This document shows positions 8,643 through 17,455 of a stretch of 64,000 bases of DNA, piece after piece. A program made the translations under genes and the position numbers. Position 1 is the stretch's first letter; every line of letters begins with the position of its first letter. This DNA comes from Roseicyclus mahoneyensis (GTDB lineage: Bacteria; Pseudomonadota; Alphaproteobacteria; Rhodobacterales; Rhodobacteraceae): contig NZ_QGGW01000005.1 of the NCBI RefSeq assembly GCF_003148775.1, positions 124,001 through 188,000 on the forward strand, given 5' to 3'. The notes under the pieces were generated by a model. That model was not told where the DNA came from, made no database searches, and saw nothing but the letters and a program-made list of their open reading frames with translations.

Positions 8643-9284
8643 CTAGTGCTCCGCGGGCGCGGCGCCAGCCTTTGCCCGCAGCTTTTCCATCTTCTTGCGC
8701 AGTCTGGCTGCCCGCCTTTTCTGGTAGGCGTGGATCACCGGGACCGTCAGGTAGTAGCACAGCACGCCGCACAGAAGCCCCGGCACGAGGGAGCCGACCA
8801 TCCACGGAAAGAAGACGCCGTCATAGAACCGCGCCAGTTCCGACCAATCCGCCCGTGCTTCGGTGAAGATCGATAGGAAATTATACCACAGATCGGCTGC
8901 CGCTGCGCTGAACCGGTGAAAGATCGAATCATCGAGGTCGTCGCGCATCCGTGTGCCCAGCATCCAGTGGCCGGTCTTGAGCGAGATGTAGGCGATCGGC
9001 ACATAGGTCAGAGGGTTGCCGATGAAGGTCGCCAGCAGAGCGGCAAGGATCGAACCGCGCATCATTTTGGCGAGAACCGCCGCGACCAGGAAATGCAGCC
9101 CGAAGAACGGAGTGAAGACCGTGAAGGCGCCAGCAAACACCCCGCGCGCGATCTGTTCGGGGGTTCCGGGCAGGCGGCGCATGCGGTGCTTGACGTAATG
9201 GGCCGCGCGCAGCCAGCCGCCGCGCGGCCAGAAAGCCTCGGCGACGATGCGCAGAACCGTGCGGGGGTCGCGGCGCTTGAACAC
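8643..9284 (-). CDS. DUF2062 domain membrane protein
   Basis: A 213-aa inner-membrane protein with the DUF2062 domain (RGVFAGAFTVFTPFFGLHF, then IGNPLTYVPIAYISLKTG), about three to four membrane helices and a strongly basic C-terminal tail (AYQKRRAARLRKKMEKL). I chose the GTG at 9284 (VFKRRDPRTVLR) because relatives begin with a similar MVFKRR; an upstream GTG at 9344 in frame would add 20 residues but has no visible ribosome site. It lies between rsh and pdxJ, all leftward. Function of the family is unknown. Confidence 0.82.
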   Translation of the reverse strand: MFKRRDPRTVLRIVAEAFWPRGGWLRAAHYVKHRMRRLPGTPEQIARGVFAGAFTVFTPFFGLHFLVAAVLAKMMRGSILAALLATFIGNPLTYVPIAYISLKTGHWMLGTRMRDDLDDSIFHRFSAAAADLWYNFLSIFTEARADWSELARFYDGVFFPWMVGSLVPGLLCGVLCYYLTVPVIHAYQKRRAARLRKKMEKLRAKAGAAPAEH

Positions 9285-9362
9285 CTGGCCTGTCTTCCCT
9301 TTCAGCCGGTGTCCTTCGGGCGGGCACCGCGTCTTGTTGGTCACGTCGTGGTGGCGTGACCC

Positions 9363-11486
9363 TCAGGGACGACGCTCCACGTCCCGGAACCTCTGCAGGC
9401 TGGCGACGTCGCTGTCCAGTTCGACCGCCATCATCACCGCATGCAGGTGTTCCGCGTTGCGCACATCCACGTCGATCAACAGCCGGTAGAAATCCGGCTT
9501 CCGGTCGATGAAATGCAGGTCTGAGATATTGGCGTTCTGCTCGCCGATCAATGTGCAGATCCGACCCAATGCGCCATTCGTGTTCGACAGCGTGACATCT
9601 ATGGTCACATTATGGACAGCGGCGTGGCGGCCATCGGTCCAGTGCAGATCGATCCAGCGTTCGGGGGTCGCATCGAAGGCCGCCAGCGCGCCGCAGTCGA
9701 TGGCATGCACGATGGGCCCGCGACCGGCATAGGTGATGCCCACGATCCGCTCGCCCGGCACCGGCTGGCAGCATTGCGCGCGGCGGATCTCGGCCCCGGG
9801 AGGCAGGCCGATCACGGCGCGCACCGCCTCGACCTCACTGTCGGCATTCTGGCGGGCAAGCTCCGGGTAGATGCGGGCCACGACCGATCGGCCCGACAGT
9901 TCAGCCGATCCGATCCGCGCCAGCATCTCGGCGCCGTCCTTCAGGCCGATGGCGCGGGCGGCGGTGTCAAGCGCCTTGTCAGTCGCCTTCTTCCCGACCT
10001 GGTCGAAGGCGACGCGCGCCAGTTCACGGCCCAGCTTGATGTAGCGCTCGCGGTCTTCCTCGCGCAGCATGCGGCGGATCGCGGCCTTGGCCCGGCCCGT
10101 GACGGCGATGTCAATCCATGTCGCCTGCGGGGTCTGCCCCTCGGCGGTTATGATCTCGATGGATTGCCCGTTCTTGAGCCGCGTCCACAAGGGCACACGC
10201 AGCCCGTCCACCTTGGCGCCCACGCAGGAATGGCCGATCCTCGTGTGGATCGAATAGGCGAAATCGATCGGCGTGGCCCCCTTGGGCAGCTTCACCACAT
10301 CGCCCTTCGGCGTGAAGCAGAACACCTGATCGGAATACATCTCGAGCTTCACATGTTCGAGGAATTCGTCATTGTCCTCGGCGTTCTCGAAACGTTCGGT
10401 GAGCCCCTCCAGCCACTTGGCCGGATCGACGGCAAACGGGTTCTGTACCCGAACGCCGTCGCGATAGGACCAATGCGCCGCGACGCCGCTTTCGGCCACG
10501 TCATGCATCTGCCGCGTGCGGATCTGCACCTCGACCCGCTTGCCGTCGCGCCCTGACACGGTGGTGTGGATCGAGCGGTAGCCGTTCGATTTGGGCTGGC
10601 TGATGTAATCCTTGAAACGCCCCGGCACCGACCGCCAGCGCTGGTGGATCGCGCCCAGAATGCGGTAGCAGTCATCTTCCGTGCCGGTGATGACGCGAAA
10701 ACCGTAGATGTCGGACAGGCGCGAAAAGGCCAGATCCTTTTCCTGCATCTTGCGCCAGATCGAGAAGGGCTTTTTCGCCCGCCCGAACACATCGGCCTTC
10801 AGACCGTGCTTCTCCAGCACCGTCTCGATATCCTCGGTGATGCGAGGGATCACATCGCCGCTTTCCTTTTGCAGGGTCACGAAGCGCCGCATGATCGAGG
10901 TCCGTGCCTCGGGGTTCAGCACCCTGAAGCTCAGGTCCTCCAGTTCCTCGCGCATCCACTGCATGCCCATCCGGCCAGCCAGTGGCGCGTAGATGTCCAT
11001 GGTCTCATGCGCCTTTTTGGCCTGCTTTTCGGGCACCATGTGGCGGATCGTGCGCATGTTGTGCAGCCGATCGGCCAATTTCACCAAGATGACCCGCAGA
11101 TCCTTGGACATCGCCATCAGCAGCTTGCGGAAATTCTCGGCCTGTTTCGATTCGCGGCTCGAAAGTTCCAGATTGGTGAGCTTGGTCACCCCGTCGACCA
11201 GTTCGGCGACATCATGGCCGAACAACGTCTCGATCTCGGTATAGGTGCCCTTGGTATCCTCGATCGTGTCGTGCAGCAGGGCTGTTGCGATGGTGGCATC
11301 GTCCAACCGCTGCTCGGTCAAGATCGCTGCGACCGCGACCGGATGCGTGAAATAGGGCTCGCCGGAATGGCGTTTCTGCCCCTCGTGCATCCGTTTCGCA
11401 TAGGCATGGGCGCCCCGCAGGAGCGCCTCGTTGGTCTTCGGATTGTAATTGCGGACAAGCGACAGAAGGTCGTCGGCGTCGATCAT
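9363..11486 (-). CDS. Bifunctional (p)ppGpp synthetase/hydrolase (RelA/SpoT homologue)
   Basis: A 707-aa Rsh enzyme that makes and degrades the stringent-response alarmone. The hydrolase HD domain is intact (H72-D73 in LLHDTIEDT, with HPVAVAAIL before it), the synthetase domain carries YGFRVITGTEDD and SQPKSNGYRSIHT, then a TGS domain (VFCFTPKGDVVKLPKG) and a C-terminal ACT domain. Both activities should therefore be present, as is usual for the single long Rsh of alphaproteobacteria. rpoZ, whose product is a ppGpp-binding RNA polymerase subunit in E. coli, is the next gene upstream (32-base gap). Confidence 0.96.
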   Translation of the reverse strand: MIDADDLLSLVRNYNPKTNEALLRGAHAYAKRMHEGQKRHSGEPYFTHPVAVAAILTEQRLDDATIATALLHDTIEDTKGTYTEIETLFGHDVAELVDGVTKLTNLELSSRESKQAENFRKLLMAMSKDLRVILVKLADRLHNMRTIRHMVPEKQAKKAHETMDIYAPLAGRMGMQWMREELEDLSFRVLNPEARTSIMRRFVTLQKESGDVIPRITEDIETVLEKHGLKADVFGRAKKPFSIWRKMQEKDLAFSRLSDIYGFRVITGTEDDCYRILGAIHQRWRSVPGRFKDYISQPKSNGYRSIHTTVSGRDGKRVEVQIRTRQMHDVAESGVAAHWSYRDGVRVQNPFAVDPAKWLEGLTERFENAEDNDEFLEHVKLEMYSDQVFCFTPKGDVVKLPKGATPIDFAYSIHTRIGHSCVGAKVDGLRVPLWTRLKNGQSIEIITAEGQTPQATWIDIAVTGRAKAAIRRMLREEDRERYIKLGRELARVAFDQVGKKATDKALDTAARAIGLKDGAEMLARIGSAELSGRSVVARIYPELARQNADSEVEAVRAVIGLPPGAEIRRAQCCQPVPGERIVGITYAGRGPIVHAIDCGALAAFDATPERWIDLHWTDGRHAAVHNVTIDVTLSNTNGALGRICTLIGEQNANISDLHFIDRKPDFYRLLIDVDVRNAEHLHAVMMAVELDSDVASLQRFRDVERRP

Positions 11487-11518
11487 TCTCGTCTCAGCCT
11501 GCCCCTGTCCGCGGTGTG

Positions 11519-11872
11519 TTACCGCTGTCCTTGCGCTTCCATCAGCGCGCGCAGCATCTGCTCTTCGCTCATGTCGTCACGCGCAGGGCGATCGGCCTCG
11601 ACGCCCTGCAGCAGCGCCATGGCGTCCTCTTCGGGCTCGTCGACCTCGATCTGGGTCTGCAGGCTTTCGATCAGACGCTCGCGCAGGTCGTCGGCGCCTT
11701 GCGTTTCTTCCGCGATCTCGCGGAGCGCGACAACGGGGTTCTTGTCGTTGTCGCGGTCGATGGTCAGATGGCCGCCGGCGGCGATCTCGCGGGCGCGGTG
11801 CGCGGCAAGCATCACAAGCTCAAAACGGTTCGGAACCTTGTCGACGCAGTCTTCAACGGTGACGCGGGCCAT
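11519..11872 (-). CDS. rpoZ: RNA polymerase omega subunit
   Basis: A 117-aa omega subunit; [19 protein letters not shown] and the following AAHRAREIA helix are diagnostic. The C-terminal half (about residues 65-117) is an acidic extension typical of alphaproteobacterial omega. The start is supported by GGAGG a few bases upstream. It precedes rsh, and folK lies upstream on the same strand 42 bases away, so the three may share a promoter. Confidence 0.96.
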   Translation of the reverse strand: MARVTVEDCVDKVPNRFELVMLAAHRAREIAAGGHLTIDRDNDKNPVVALREIAEETQGADDLRERLIESLQTQIEVDEPEEDAMALLQGVEADRPARDDMSEEQMLRALMEAQGQR

Positions 11873-11914
11873 GCGAAGGACCTCCAGAGTCTTTTCGGGA
11901 GCGGAATAAAGGCC

Positions 11915-12556
11915 TCATGTATCGCCGGGTGGCGCGAATGACAAGGGCGAAGGCGCGTCCCCGTCGGGCCATGGGACCGCAACGATCCCGGCGCGCTCGG
12001 GGGCAGGGCGGGCCGCCAGCATCTGGGCCACGCTCAAGCGGTTTACCGGGTGGCGCCAGTCCGGCGCGACATCGGCCAGCGGCACCAGCACGAAACTGCG
12101 TTCGGCCATGCGCGGGTGGGGCAAGATCAGACGGTCGGGCACCTCGACCGAGGCGCGTTCTAGCGGCATCGCGGCCCAGTGCGCCTGCACGGCGCGGTCG
12201 GGGCACACGGCATCGTCCAGCGCGATCAGGTCCAGATCGATGATGCGCGCCGTCCAGCGACCATCCCGCGTCCGGCCAAGATCGGCCTCGATCCCGTGCA
12301 GCAGGCTGAGCAGGGCCTCGGGCGTTCCCGACCAGCGGAAACTTGCCGCAGCGTTCAGATAATCCGGGCCCGATCCCGTCGGCATGGCCGGGGTGGAAAA
12401 AAGGCGGCTTGCCCAGACCCCGCCGATGGCATTTGCTGCAAGCAGGCAAAGAGCCTTGGTCAGGGTGCGGTCGGGCGTCGACCGGTCCCCGGGCAGGTTC
12501 GCACCCAAGGCCACAAGGGCATGCGACGCTTTGTCGGGTTTGGTCGAAGCTTGCAC
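11915..12556 (-). CDS. folK: 2-amino-4-hydroxy-6-hydroxymethyldihydropteridine pyrophosphokinase
   Basis: A 213-aa HPPK, transferring pyrophosphate from ATP to the pterin in folate synthesis. HALVALGANLPGD opens the fold, and GRTRDGRWTARIIDLDLIAL holds the signature with the metal-binding Asp pair; LPHPRMAERSFVLVPLADV completes it. The start used is a GTG at 12556 with no strong ribosome site; a slightly later GTG is possible. The bases just upstream are less GC-rich and form the divergent promoter region shared with the NYN-domain gene. Confidence 0.93.
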   Translation of the reverse strand: MQASTKPDKASHALVALGANLPGDRSTPDRTLTKALCLLAANAIGGVWASRLFSTPAMPTGSGPDYLNAAASFRWSGTPEALLSLLHGIEADLGRTRDGRWTARIIDLDLIALDDAVCPDRAVQAHWAAMPLERASVEVPDRLILPHPRMAERSFVLVPLADVAPDWRHPVNRLSVAQMLAARPAPERAGIVAVPWPDGDAPSPLSFAPPGDT

Positions 12557-12660
12557 GTTCGTTGCGTTTCACTATTTAGGGGCGGTTCGGCGTCAGGCGC
12601 GCACTAGGCTCACTCCCTGCAATTCATTACGGCTACGCCATCTTATCAAGGGACTTTCCA

Positions 12661-13236
12661 ATGTTTTATCGGGACGAACGGTTGGCACTCTTCATTGATG
12701 GGTCCAATCTCTATGCTGCGGCAAAGGCCTTGGCCTTTGACATCGACTACAAACTCTTGCGGAGCGAATTCATGCAGCGCGGCAAGCTGCTGCGGGCCTT
12801 CTACTACACCGCCCTGCTGGAGAACGACGATTATTCGCCGATCCGCCCGCTGGTCGACTGGCTGCACTACAACGGTTTCACCATGGTGACAAAACCCGCC
12901 AAGGAGTTCACCGACAGCCAGGGCCGCCGCAAGGTCAAGGGCAACATGGACATCGAACTTGCCGTGGACGCGATGGAGACGGCAGAACATGTCGACCACA
13001 TCGTTCTATTCTCGGGCGACGGCGATTTCCGCCCGCTGGTCGAGGCGTTGCAGCGCAAGGGCTGCCGGGTGTCGGTCGTGTCGACGATCCGCAGCCAGCC
13101 CCCCATGATCGCCGACGACCTGCGCCGGCAAGCCGACAATTTCATCGAGCTCGATGAACTGCGCGAGGTCATCGGCCGGCCGCCCCGCGAACCGCGCGAG
13201 GACCGGGTGGCCCTGCATCAGTCCGCCGAAGACTGA
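12661..13236 (+). CDS. NYN domain protein (LabA/DUF88 type, PIN-like)
   Basis: A 191-aa protein with the NYN domain, a PIN-like fold whose acidic residues suit metal-dependent ribonuclease action. Conserved acids are D13 in LALFIDGSNLY, the Asp in GNMDIELAVDAM and the Asp pair in LFSGDGDFRPLVEAL; the C-terminal ADNFIELDEL is also family-typical. The ATG is preceded by AAGGGAC. It is transcribed divergently from folK and its tail overlaps the convergent methyltransferase by 19 bases. RNA substrate unknown; nuclease role is inference from the family. Confidence 0.9.
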   Translation: MFYRDERLALFIDGSNLYAAAKALAFDIDYKLLRSEFMQRGKLLRAFYYTALLENDDYSPIRPLVDWLHYNGFTMVTKPAKEFTDSQGRRKVKGNMDIELAVDAMETAEHVDHIVLFSGDGDFRPLVEALQRKGCRVSVVSTIRSQPPMIADDLRRQADNFIELDELREVIGRPPREPREDRVALHQSAED

Positions 13237-13868
13237 GCCCCCCGGCGCAGCACTGTCACCCCAAACGCCTGCACCGCACCCTTTGGGGTGGGGTGCATGT
13301 GCCGTGCGCCCTGAACGGCTGTGAATAGGCCGGGAGCGTGACGCCCGACCTCCGCCGACAAGGTGTCAGGGCTGTAGCGCTGCACCGGCAGGTTCGAACA
13401 GCGTTCGGGCCCGTCTTCGGCAAAGGTCATGATGATGGCATGCCCCCCCGGCCGCAGCGCAGCAGCCATGCGCGCGACATAGGCCGCGCGCTGATCGGGC
13501 TCCGTCAGGAAATGGAACGCGGCGCGGTCGTGCCACAGGGCATAGGCCGCGCTGTCGGGTCGCCATTGTGTGACGTCCCCCACGATCCATCCGACCCTGT
13601 CCGCCCGGTCGCCCAAGCGCCCGCGACTGGCGTCCAGCGCCGTCTCCGACAGGTCGAGAACGGTGATGTCCCGGTAGCCTTCCCCGAGCAGATGATCGAC
13701 CAGCCGCGAGGCGCCGCCGCCGATGTCGATGACCGGGTCTTCGGGCCGCGCGAGATCGCGGATCAGGGACAGCGACAGGCCCGGCACGTCCTCGAACCAT
13801 GTCAGCGCTTCCTCTTCCCGCGCGCCATAGACGCTGTCCCAATGCGTCGTATTCCCCGCGCCGGTCAT
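13218..13868 (-). CDS. Class I SAM-dependent methyltransferase
   Basis: A 216-aa Rossmann-fold methyltransferase. Motif I is VIDIGGGASRLVDHLL, followed by ITVLDLSETAL (the acidic residue that binds SAM ribose) and a WHDRAAFHFLTEPDQRAAY segment resembling thiopurine/tellurite-type methyltransferases; ALRPGGHAIIMTFAEDGP is the post-motif strand. Substrate cannot be told. Its start overlaps the stop of the upstream cytochrome c gene by 4 bases, suggesting coupled expression. Confidence 0.82.
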   Translation of the reverse strand: MTGAGNTTHWDSVYGAREEEALTWFEDVPGLSLSLIRDLARPEDPVIDIGGGASRLVDHLLGEGYRDITVLDLSETALDASRGRLGDRADRVGWIVGDVTQWRPDSAAYALWHDRAAFHFLTEPDQRAAYVARMAAALRPGGHAIIMTFAEDGPERCSNLPVQRYSPDTLSAEVGRHAPGLFTAVQGARHMHPTPKGAVQAFGVTVLRRGAQSSAD

Positions 13869-14341
13869 CGCAGCACCGATTGCGCGGTGATCTCGTCATG
13901 GATGACGATCACCTCGGGGGGCCAAGTGGATTTGATGTAGCTCAGCACGGCGATGATCTCCTCCTCGGTCAGAACATCCCCGAACCCCATCATGTCACTC
14001 TCGTATCCGCCGCCGACCACCGCCGCCGTGCCGCGCGTCGTCAGGTCGATCAGTTGCGCATCGGGGTGGTGCCAAGTGTGGCCGCTCGCGTCATGCGGCG
14101 GGGCGGGCAGCCGGCCGTTCGGCAGACGCACCTGCCAATCGGGTTGCCCTTCCAGATCGAGCCCGTGGCACGCAGCACAATATGCGGCATAGATCCCCGC
14201 CCCTTCGGCCACCACCGCCGCATCCTGCCAGCGCAGGATCTGGCCCGGCGCCTCGGTCGCGCCTGCGGGCCAAAGCGCCACCGCCGCCCCGGTCAACACC
14301 AGCACCCCGACCCCGCCGATCATTGCCGTCTTACGCTTCAT
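13865..14341 (-). CDS. c-type cytochrome, single haem, membrane-anchored or exported
   Basis: A 158-aa monohaem cytochrome c. An N-terminal hydrophobic segment (about residues 8-27) is a signal peptide or anchor; the haem site is CAACH in [14 protein letters not shown] and the distal ligand is probably a Met in YESDMMGF. It resembles the small cytochromes with a single class I domain that Rhodobacteraceae encode beside methyltransferases. Coupled by a 4-base overlap to the following methyltransferase gene. Redox partner unknown. Confidence 0.85.
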   Translation of the reverse strand: MKRKTAMIGGVGVLVLTGAAVALWPAGATEAPGQILRWQDAAVVAEGAGIYAAYCAACHGLDLEGQPDWQVRLPNGRLPAPPHDASGHTWHHPDAQLIDLTTRGTAAVVGGGYESDMMGFGDVLTEEEIIAVLSYIKSTWPPEVIVIHDEITAQSVLR

Positions 14342-14481
14342 CCGTCCCTCCCATCACCTGTGGCCCCGGTTCTCGACGCGTCCCCCTGCTGGAAGGCAAC
14401 CCCCGGACTGGACGGGCGCCGGCTTTGGCCTTACCTCTTCCGTCACGCCGACCTGACAGAGCCAAGCCGCCCGAGGCCCCG

Positions 14482-15432
14482 ATGACCAAGCCGCCCCTCA
14501 TCATCCATCTCGCCGCCCCGCGCGGCTTTTGCGCTGGCGTCGACCGGGCGATCAAGATCGTCGAGATGGCGCTCGAGAAATGGGGCGCGCCGGTCTATGT
14601 CCGCCACGAGATCGTGCACAACAAGTATGTGGTCGACGACCTGCGCGCCAAGGGTGCGGTCTTTGTCGAGGAGCTGGACGACTGCCCGCCCGACCGGCCC
14701 GTCATCTTCTCCGCCCATGGCGTGCCCAAATCCGTTCCACTTGAGGCCGCGCGGCGGCAGATGCTGTTCGTCGATGCGACCTGCCCGCTGGTGTCCAAGG
14801 TCCATATCGAGGCCGCCCGCCACCACGAGGCCGGCCTGCAGATGATCATGATCGGTCACGAGGGCCACCCCGAGACGATCGGCACAATGGGCCAGCTGCC
14901 CGAGGGCGAGGTGCTGCTGGTCGAAACGGTCGAGGATGTGGCGCGCGTCGCGGTGCGCGACCCCGCGCGGCTGGCCTTCGTGACGCAAACGACCCTCTCG
15001 GTCGATGACACCGCCGAGATCGTCGCGGCGCTTCAGGCACGGTTCCCGGCCATCGTTGGCCCCCACAAGGAAGACATCTGCTACGCCACCACCAACCGGC
15101 AAGAGGCGGTCAAGGTCATGGCTCCCATGGCCGACGCAATGCTGGTCGTCGGCGCGCCCAATTCGTCGAATTCCAAACGGCTGGTCGAGGTCGGCGCCCG
15201 CGCCGGCTGTCGCTACGCCCAGCTTGTCCAGCGCGCCACCGACATCGACTGGCGCGCGCTCGAAGGCATCCGTAGCTTGGGCATCACCGCAGGGGCCAGC
15301 GCGCCGGAGGTGCTGGTCAACGAGGTCATCGACGCCTTCCGCGAGCGCTTCGAGGTGACGGTGAAGCCCGTCGTGACCGCCGAGGAAAACGTCGAATTCA
15401 AGGTGCCCCGGGTGCTGCGCGAGACGGCCTGA
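14482..15432 (+). CDS. ispH: 4-hydroxy-3-methylbut-2-enyl diphosphate reductase
   Basis: A 316-aa IspH (LytB), the iron-sulfur enzyme releasing IPP and DMAPP at the end of the MEP isoprenoid pathway. The three cluster Cys are visible in [23 protein letters not shown] and [13 protein letters not shown]'s neighbourhood (the Cys of [11 protein letters not shown] lies close by). ATG 14482 immediately precedes the conserved core; upstream frame is a shadow of the divergent cytochrome gene. ispE and a polyprenyl synthase elsewhere in this window belong to the same pathway. Confidence 0.96.
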   Translation: MTKPPLIIHLAAPRGFCAGVDRAIKIVEMALEKWGAPVYVRHEIVHNKYVVDDLRAKGAVFVEELDDCPPDRPVIFSAHGVPKSVPLEAARRQMLFVDATCPLVSKVHIEAARHHEAGLQMIMIGHEGHPETIGTMGQLPEGEVLLVETVEDVARVAVRDPARLAFVTQTTLSVDDTAEIVAALQARFPAIVGPHKEDICYATTNRQEAVKVMAPMADAMLVVGAPNSSNSKRLVEVGARAGCRYAQLVQRATDIDWRALEGIRSLGITAGASAPEVLVNEVIDAFRERFEVTVKPVVTAEENVEFKVPRVLRETA

Positions 15433-15534
15433 ACACGGGGCGGGCCGTCGGCATTGCGGGACGAAGCGGACTTTGGCAGAGCGGTAGGAATGGGTCTACA
15501 AGTGTTTAATGGACCACTGGCAGGAACGCGACAG

Positions 15535-16056
15535 ATGCAGAGGTTGATTGTTACCGGCGCGAACGGAGCGGGAAAAAGTCACATCTCAAGCCGACTGCGT
15601 GATGCGCGGCCCGGGATACCGCTTGTTTCCTTCGATGCGATCAAGCTGACGAGCGACTGGAAACAAAGGCCTAGAAAAGAAATAGACGCGACGCTGTCGC
15701 AAGTGGTCGCAGGAGAGGCTTGGATAATCGAGGGTGGTCCAAGCCTTCTTTCTCAGGCACTTCCAAGAGCACAAGCCGTCATTTGGCTCGACCCTCCGGA
15801 GTTGGTAAGAGCATGGCGTCTCTTGATCCGTCCTTGGCGCAGCCTTGGACAAACGCGCCCGGAACTCCCTCCTGACAACATCGATTGGCCGCTCCAGCAG
15901 TATCGTTTTGCCATTCGCAGCATCAAGAATGGGTCAAGGTTCCGCAGTTACATTTCTTCGTGCCTGGCGGCTGCAGAGCCCCCGCGCGTTTGGCGTTGCA
16001 GGAACCAAAGCCAAGTCGAGAAGGCGGTTGACGAATGGCGTAGTTCTGGCGGCTAA
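15535..16056 (+). CDS. P-loop kinase-like protein (adenylate kinase/FlaR type), atypical composition
   Basis: A 173-aa protein with a Walker A loop at residues 8-15 (GANGAGKS) right after the first strand MQRLIVT, VIWLDPPELV as the second conserved strand, and an arginine-rich lid region (RLLIRPWRSLGQTRPELP) like the DNA topology modulation/FlaR nucleotide kinases. Codon use is clearly less GC-rich than its neighbours (for example aggttgattgttac, gaaaaagtcacatctc), hinting at recent acquisition. ATG 15535 places the P-loop at the usual distance from the N-terminus; weak ribosome site. Substrate unknown. Confidence 0.75.
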   Translation: MQRLIVTGANGAGKSHISSRLRDARPGIPLVSFDAIKLTSDWKQRPRKEIDATLSQVVAGEAWIIEGGPSLLSQALPRAQAVIWLDPPELVRAWRLLIRPWRSLGQTRPELPPDNIDWPLQQYRFAIRSIKNGSRFRSYISSCLAAAEPPRVWRCRNQSQVEKAVDEWRSSGG

Positions 16057-16146
16057 GGGCTCAAACCCGTCAGTGGCCACCCGAGTTGTTCGAGAGAGCA
16101 TGACGCCGCCCGACACTCGCCCGTCCGACCTCTCCCCTCCGTGTAG

Positions 16147-16166
16147 GGTGCGCCTTCAATCGCACC
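16147..16166. repeat. Repeat family 2, diverged copy
   Basis: TAGGGTGCGCCTTCAATCGCACC gives arms GGTGCG and CGCACC around an 8-base loop. It resembles the hairpin at 1957-1976 read on the other strand (GGTGCGCC-TTCA-GGCGCACC). It lies in the 175-base gap before the DUF1905-like gene; the rest of that gap shows nothing recognisable. Confidence 0.45.
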
Positions 16167-16231
16167 ACGGTCAATCCCGCTATGGCCACCGCCCCCGCAC
16201 CGTCTATTTCCCGCACAAAAGGGCCCGCGCC

Positions 16232-16690
16232 ATGACCGACTACATCACCTTTGACGCCGTCATCGAACCGCTCGACTGGGGCGGCACGATCTACACCATC
16301 GTGCGCCTGCCGCCCGAGGTGCTGGCCGCGCTTGGCCCGACCCGGAGGGTGGAAGGCGAGTTTGCCGACCATCCCGTGAACCTCGCCATCGCCCGTGCCC
16401 CGGTCGATGTGATCGACGGCGCGTTCCTGTGGTCGGGCAAATCCCTTCTGGACCGCACCGGCCTGCGCCCCGGCGAGGGGTTCGAGGCCCGTCTGCGGCC
16501 CGCGTCCGACGATATGGTCGAGGTGCCGCGCGACGTGGTGACCGCGTTGCGCTCGGGTGGCGCGCTCGCTGCGTGGGAGAGGCTGACACCCGGCAAGCGC
16601 CGTGGCCACCTGCACCGGATCGAGACCGCCAAACGGGCCGAGACCCGCGCGGCCCGCATTGCGGGGCTGGTCCGCGACCTGATTGGGTGA
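16232..16690 (+). CDS. DUF1905/YdeI-like protein
   Basis: A 152-aa protein. Its N-terminal 95 residues look like DUF1905 (a small beta-barrel, FDAVIEPLDWGGTIYTIVRLPPEV) and the C-terminal half resembles the YdeI/OmpD-associated helical region (VPRDVVTALRSGGALAAWERLTPGKRRGHLHRIETAKRAETR, of which only short pieces are diagnostic: AWERLTPGKRRGH and IETAKRAETR). ATG 16232 follows an AAGGG-type site. Function unknown. It begins a rightward run of small genes up to 18984. Confidence 0.72.
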   Translation: MTDYITFDAVIEPLDWGGTIYTIVRLPPEVLAALGPTRRVEGEFADHPVNLAIARAPVDVIDGAFLWSGKSLLDRTGLRPGEGFEARLRPASDDMVEVPRDVVTALRSGGALAAWERLTPGKRRGHLHRIETAKRAETRAARIAGLVRDLIG

Positions 16691-16801
16691 TGGCTCTCGC
16701 TCGCGCTTGCGCGATCTGACGCGCCATCGCATGATCGACAAGACCCGACCCAATCCGACACGCCACCCCGGGGCCCGGCCTCGCCATGCCATGAGACCCC
16801 G

Positions 16802-17416
16802 ATGCTCTCCACCCAGTTCCTTCTGACCGCCTTCGTTGTCGTCCTCGCGCCCGGAACGGGTGTCGTCTACACGCTCGCCGTCGCGCTTGGCCGTGGGCGC
16901 GCGGCCTCTGCATGGGCAGCACTGGGCTGCACCTTGGGCATCGTGCCGCACCTGTTGGCCGCGACGCTCGGGCTGGCCGCGGTGCTCCACACCTCGGCCG
17001 TTTTGTTCAACATCGTGAAATTCGCGGGCGTGGCCTATCTGCTCTATCTGGCATGGTCCGCGCTCCGCTCGGGTGGCGCGCTGCGGGTGGAGCCGCGGAC
17101 AGAGGTGGAGCCGGGCCTTGCCGTCGCGCGCCGCGGTGCGCTGATAAACGTGCTGAACCCAAAGCTCTCGATCTTCTTCCTGTCGCTCCTGACGCCTTTC
17201 CTGTCGGGCAACCCCGACACGGTGACGCATGAAATCCTCCTCCTCGGCGGTGTCTTCATGGCGATGACGCTGGCGGTGTTCCTCGTCTACGGCGCCTTTG
17301 CCGCCGCGGCCCGCGACTGGGTCCTCGGGTCCGCCCGCATGATGGCTTGGCTCAACCGGTCCTTTGCGCTGATCTTCGCAGGCCTCGCGGGGCGGCTGGC
17401 GCTGGAACGCGCCTGA
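16802..17416 (+). CDS. LysE family amino acid/metabolite exporter
   Basis: A 204-aa inner-membrane protein of the LysE/RhtB superfamily with about six helices. The N-terminal GTGVVYTLAVALGRGRAASAW region is the family's conserved first loop, and GALINVLNPKLSIFFLSLLTPFL is the strongly conserved NPK segment. Predicted to export small amino acids or similar solutes using the proton gradient; substrate unknown. Followed by DUF3429 after 39 bases. Confidence 0.9.
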   Translation: MLSTQFLLTAFVVVLAPGTGVVYTLAVALGRGRAASAWAALGCTLGIVPHLLAATLGLAAVLHTSAVLFNIVKFAGVAYLLYLAWSALRSGGALRVEPRTEVEPGLAVARRGALINVLNPKLSIFFLSLLTPFLSGNPDTVTHEILLLGGVFMAMTLAVFLVYGAFAAAARDWVLGSARMMAWLNRSFALIFAGLAGRLALERA

Positions 17417-17455
17417 ACCCTTGCCCCGATCCGCGCCGCAGGGCAGATAGCGGCC

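Noticed and set aside
13380-13400. TTCGAAC box resembling a tRNA T-loop
   Set aside because: Lies inside the methyltransferase coding sequence; no acceptor or anticodon stem can be formed around it.
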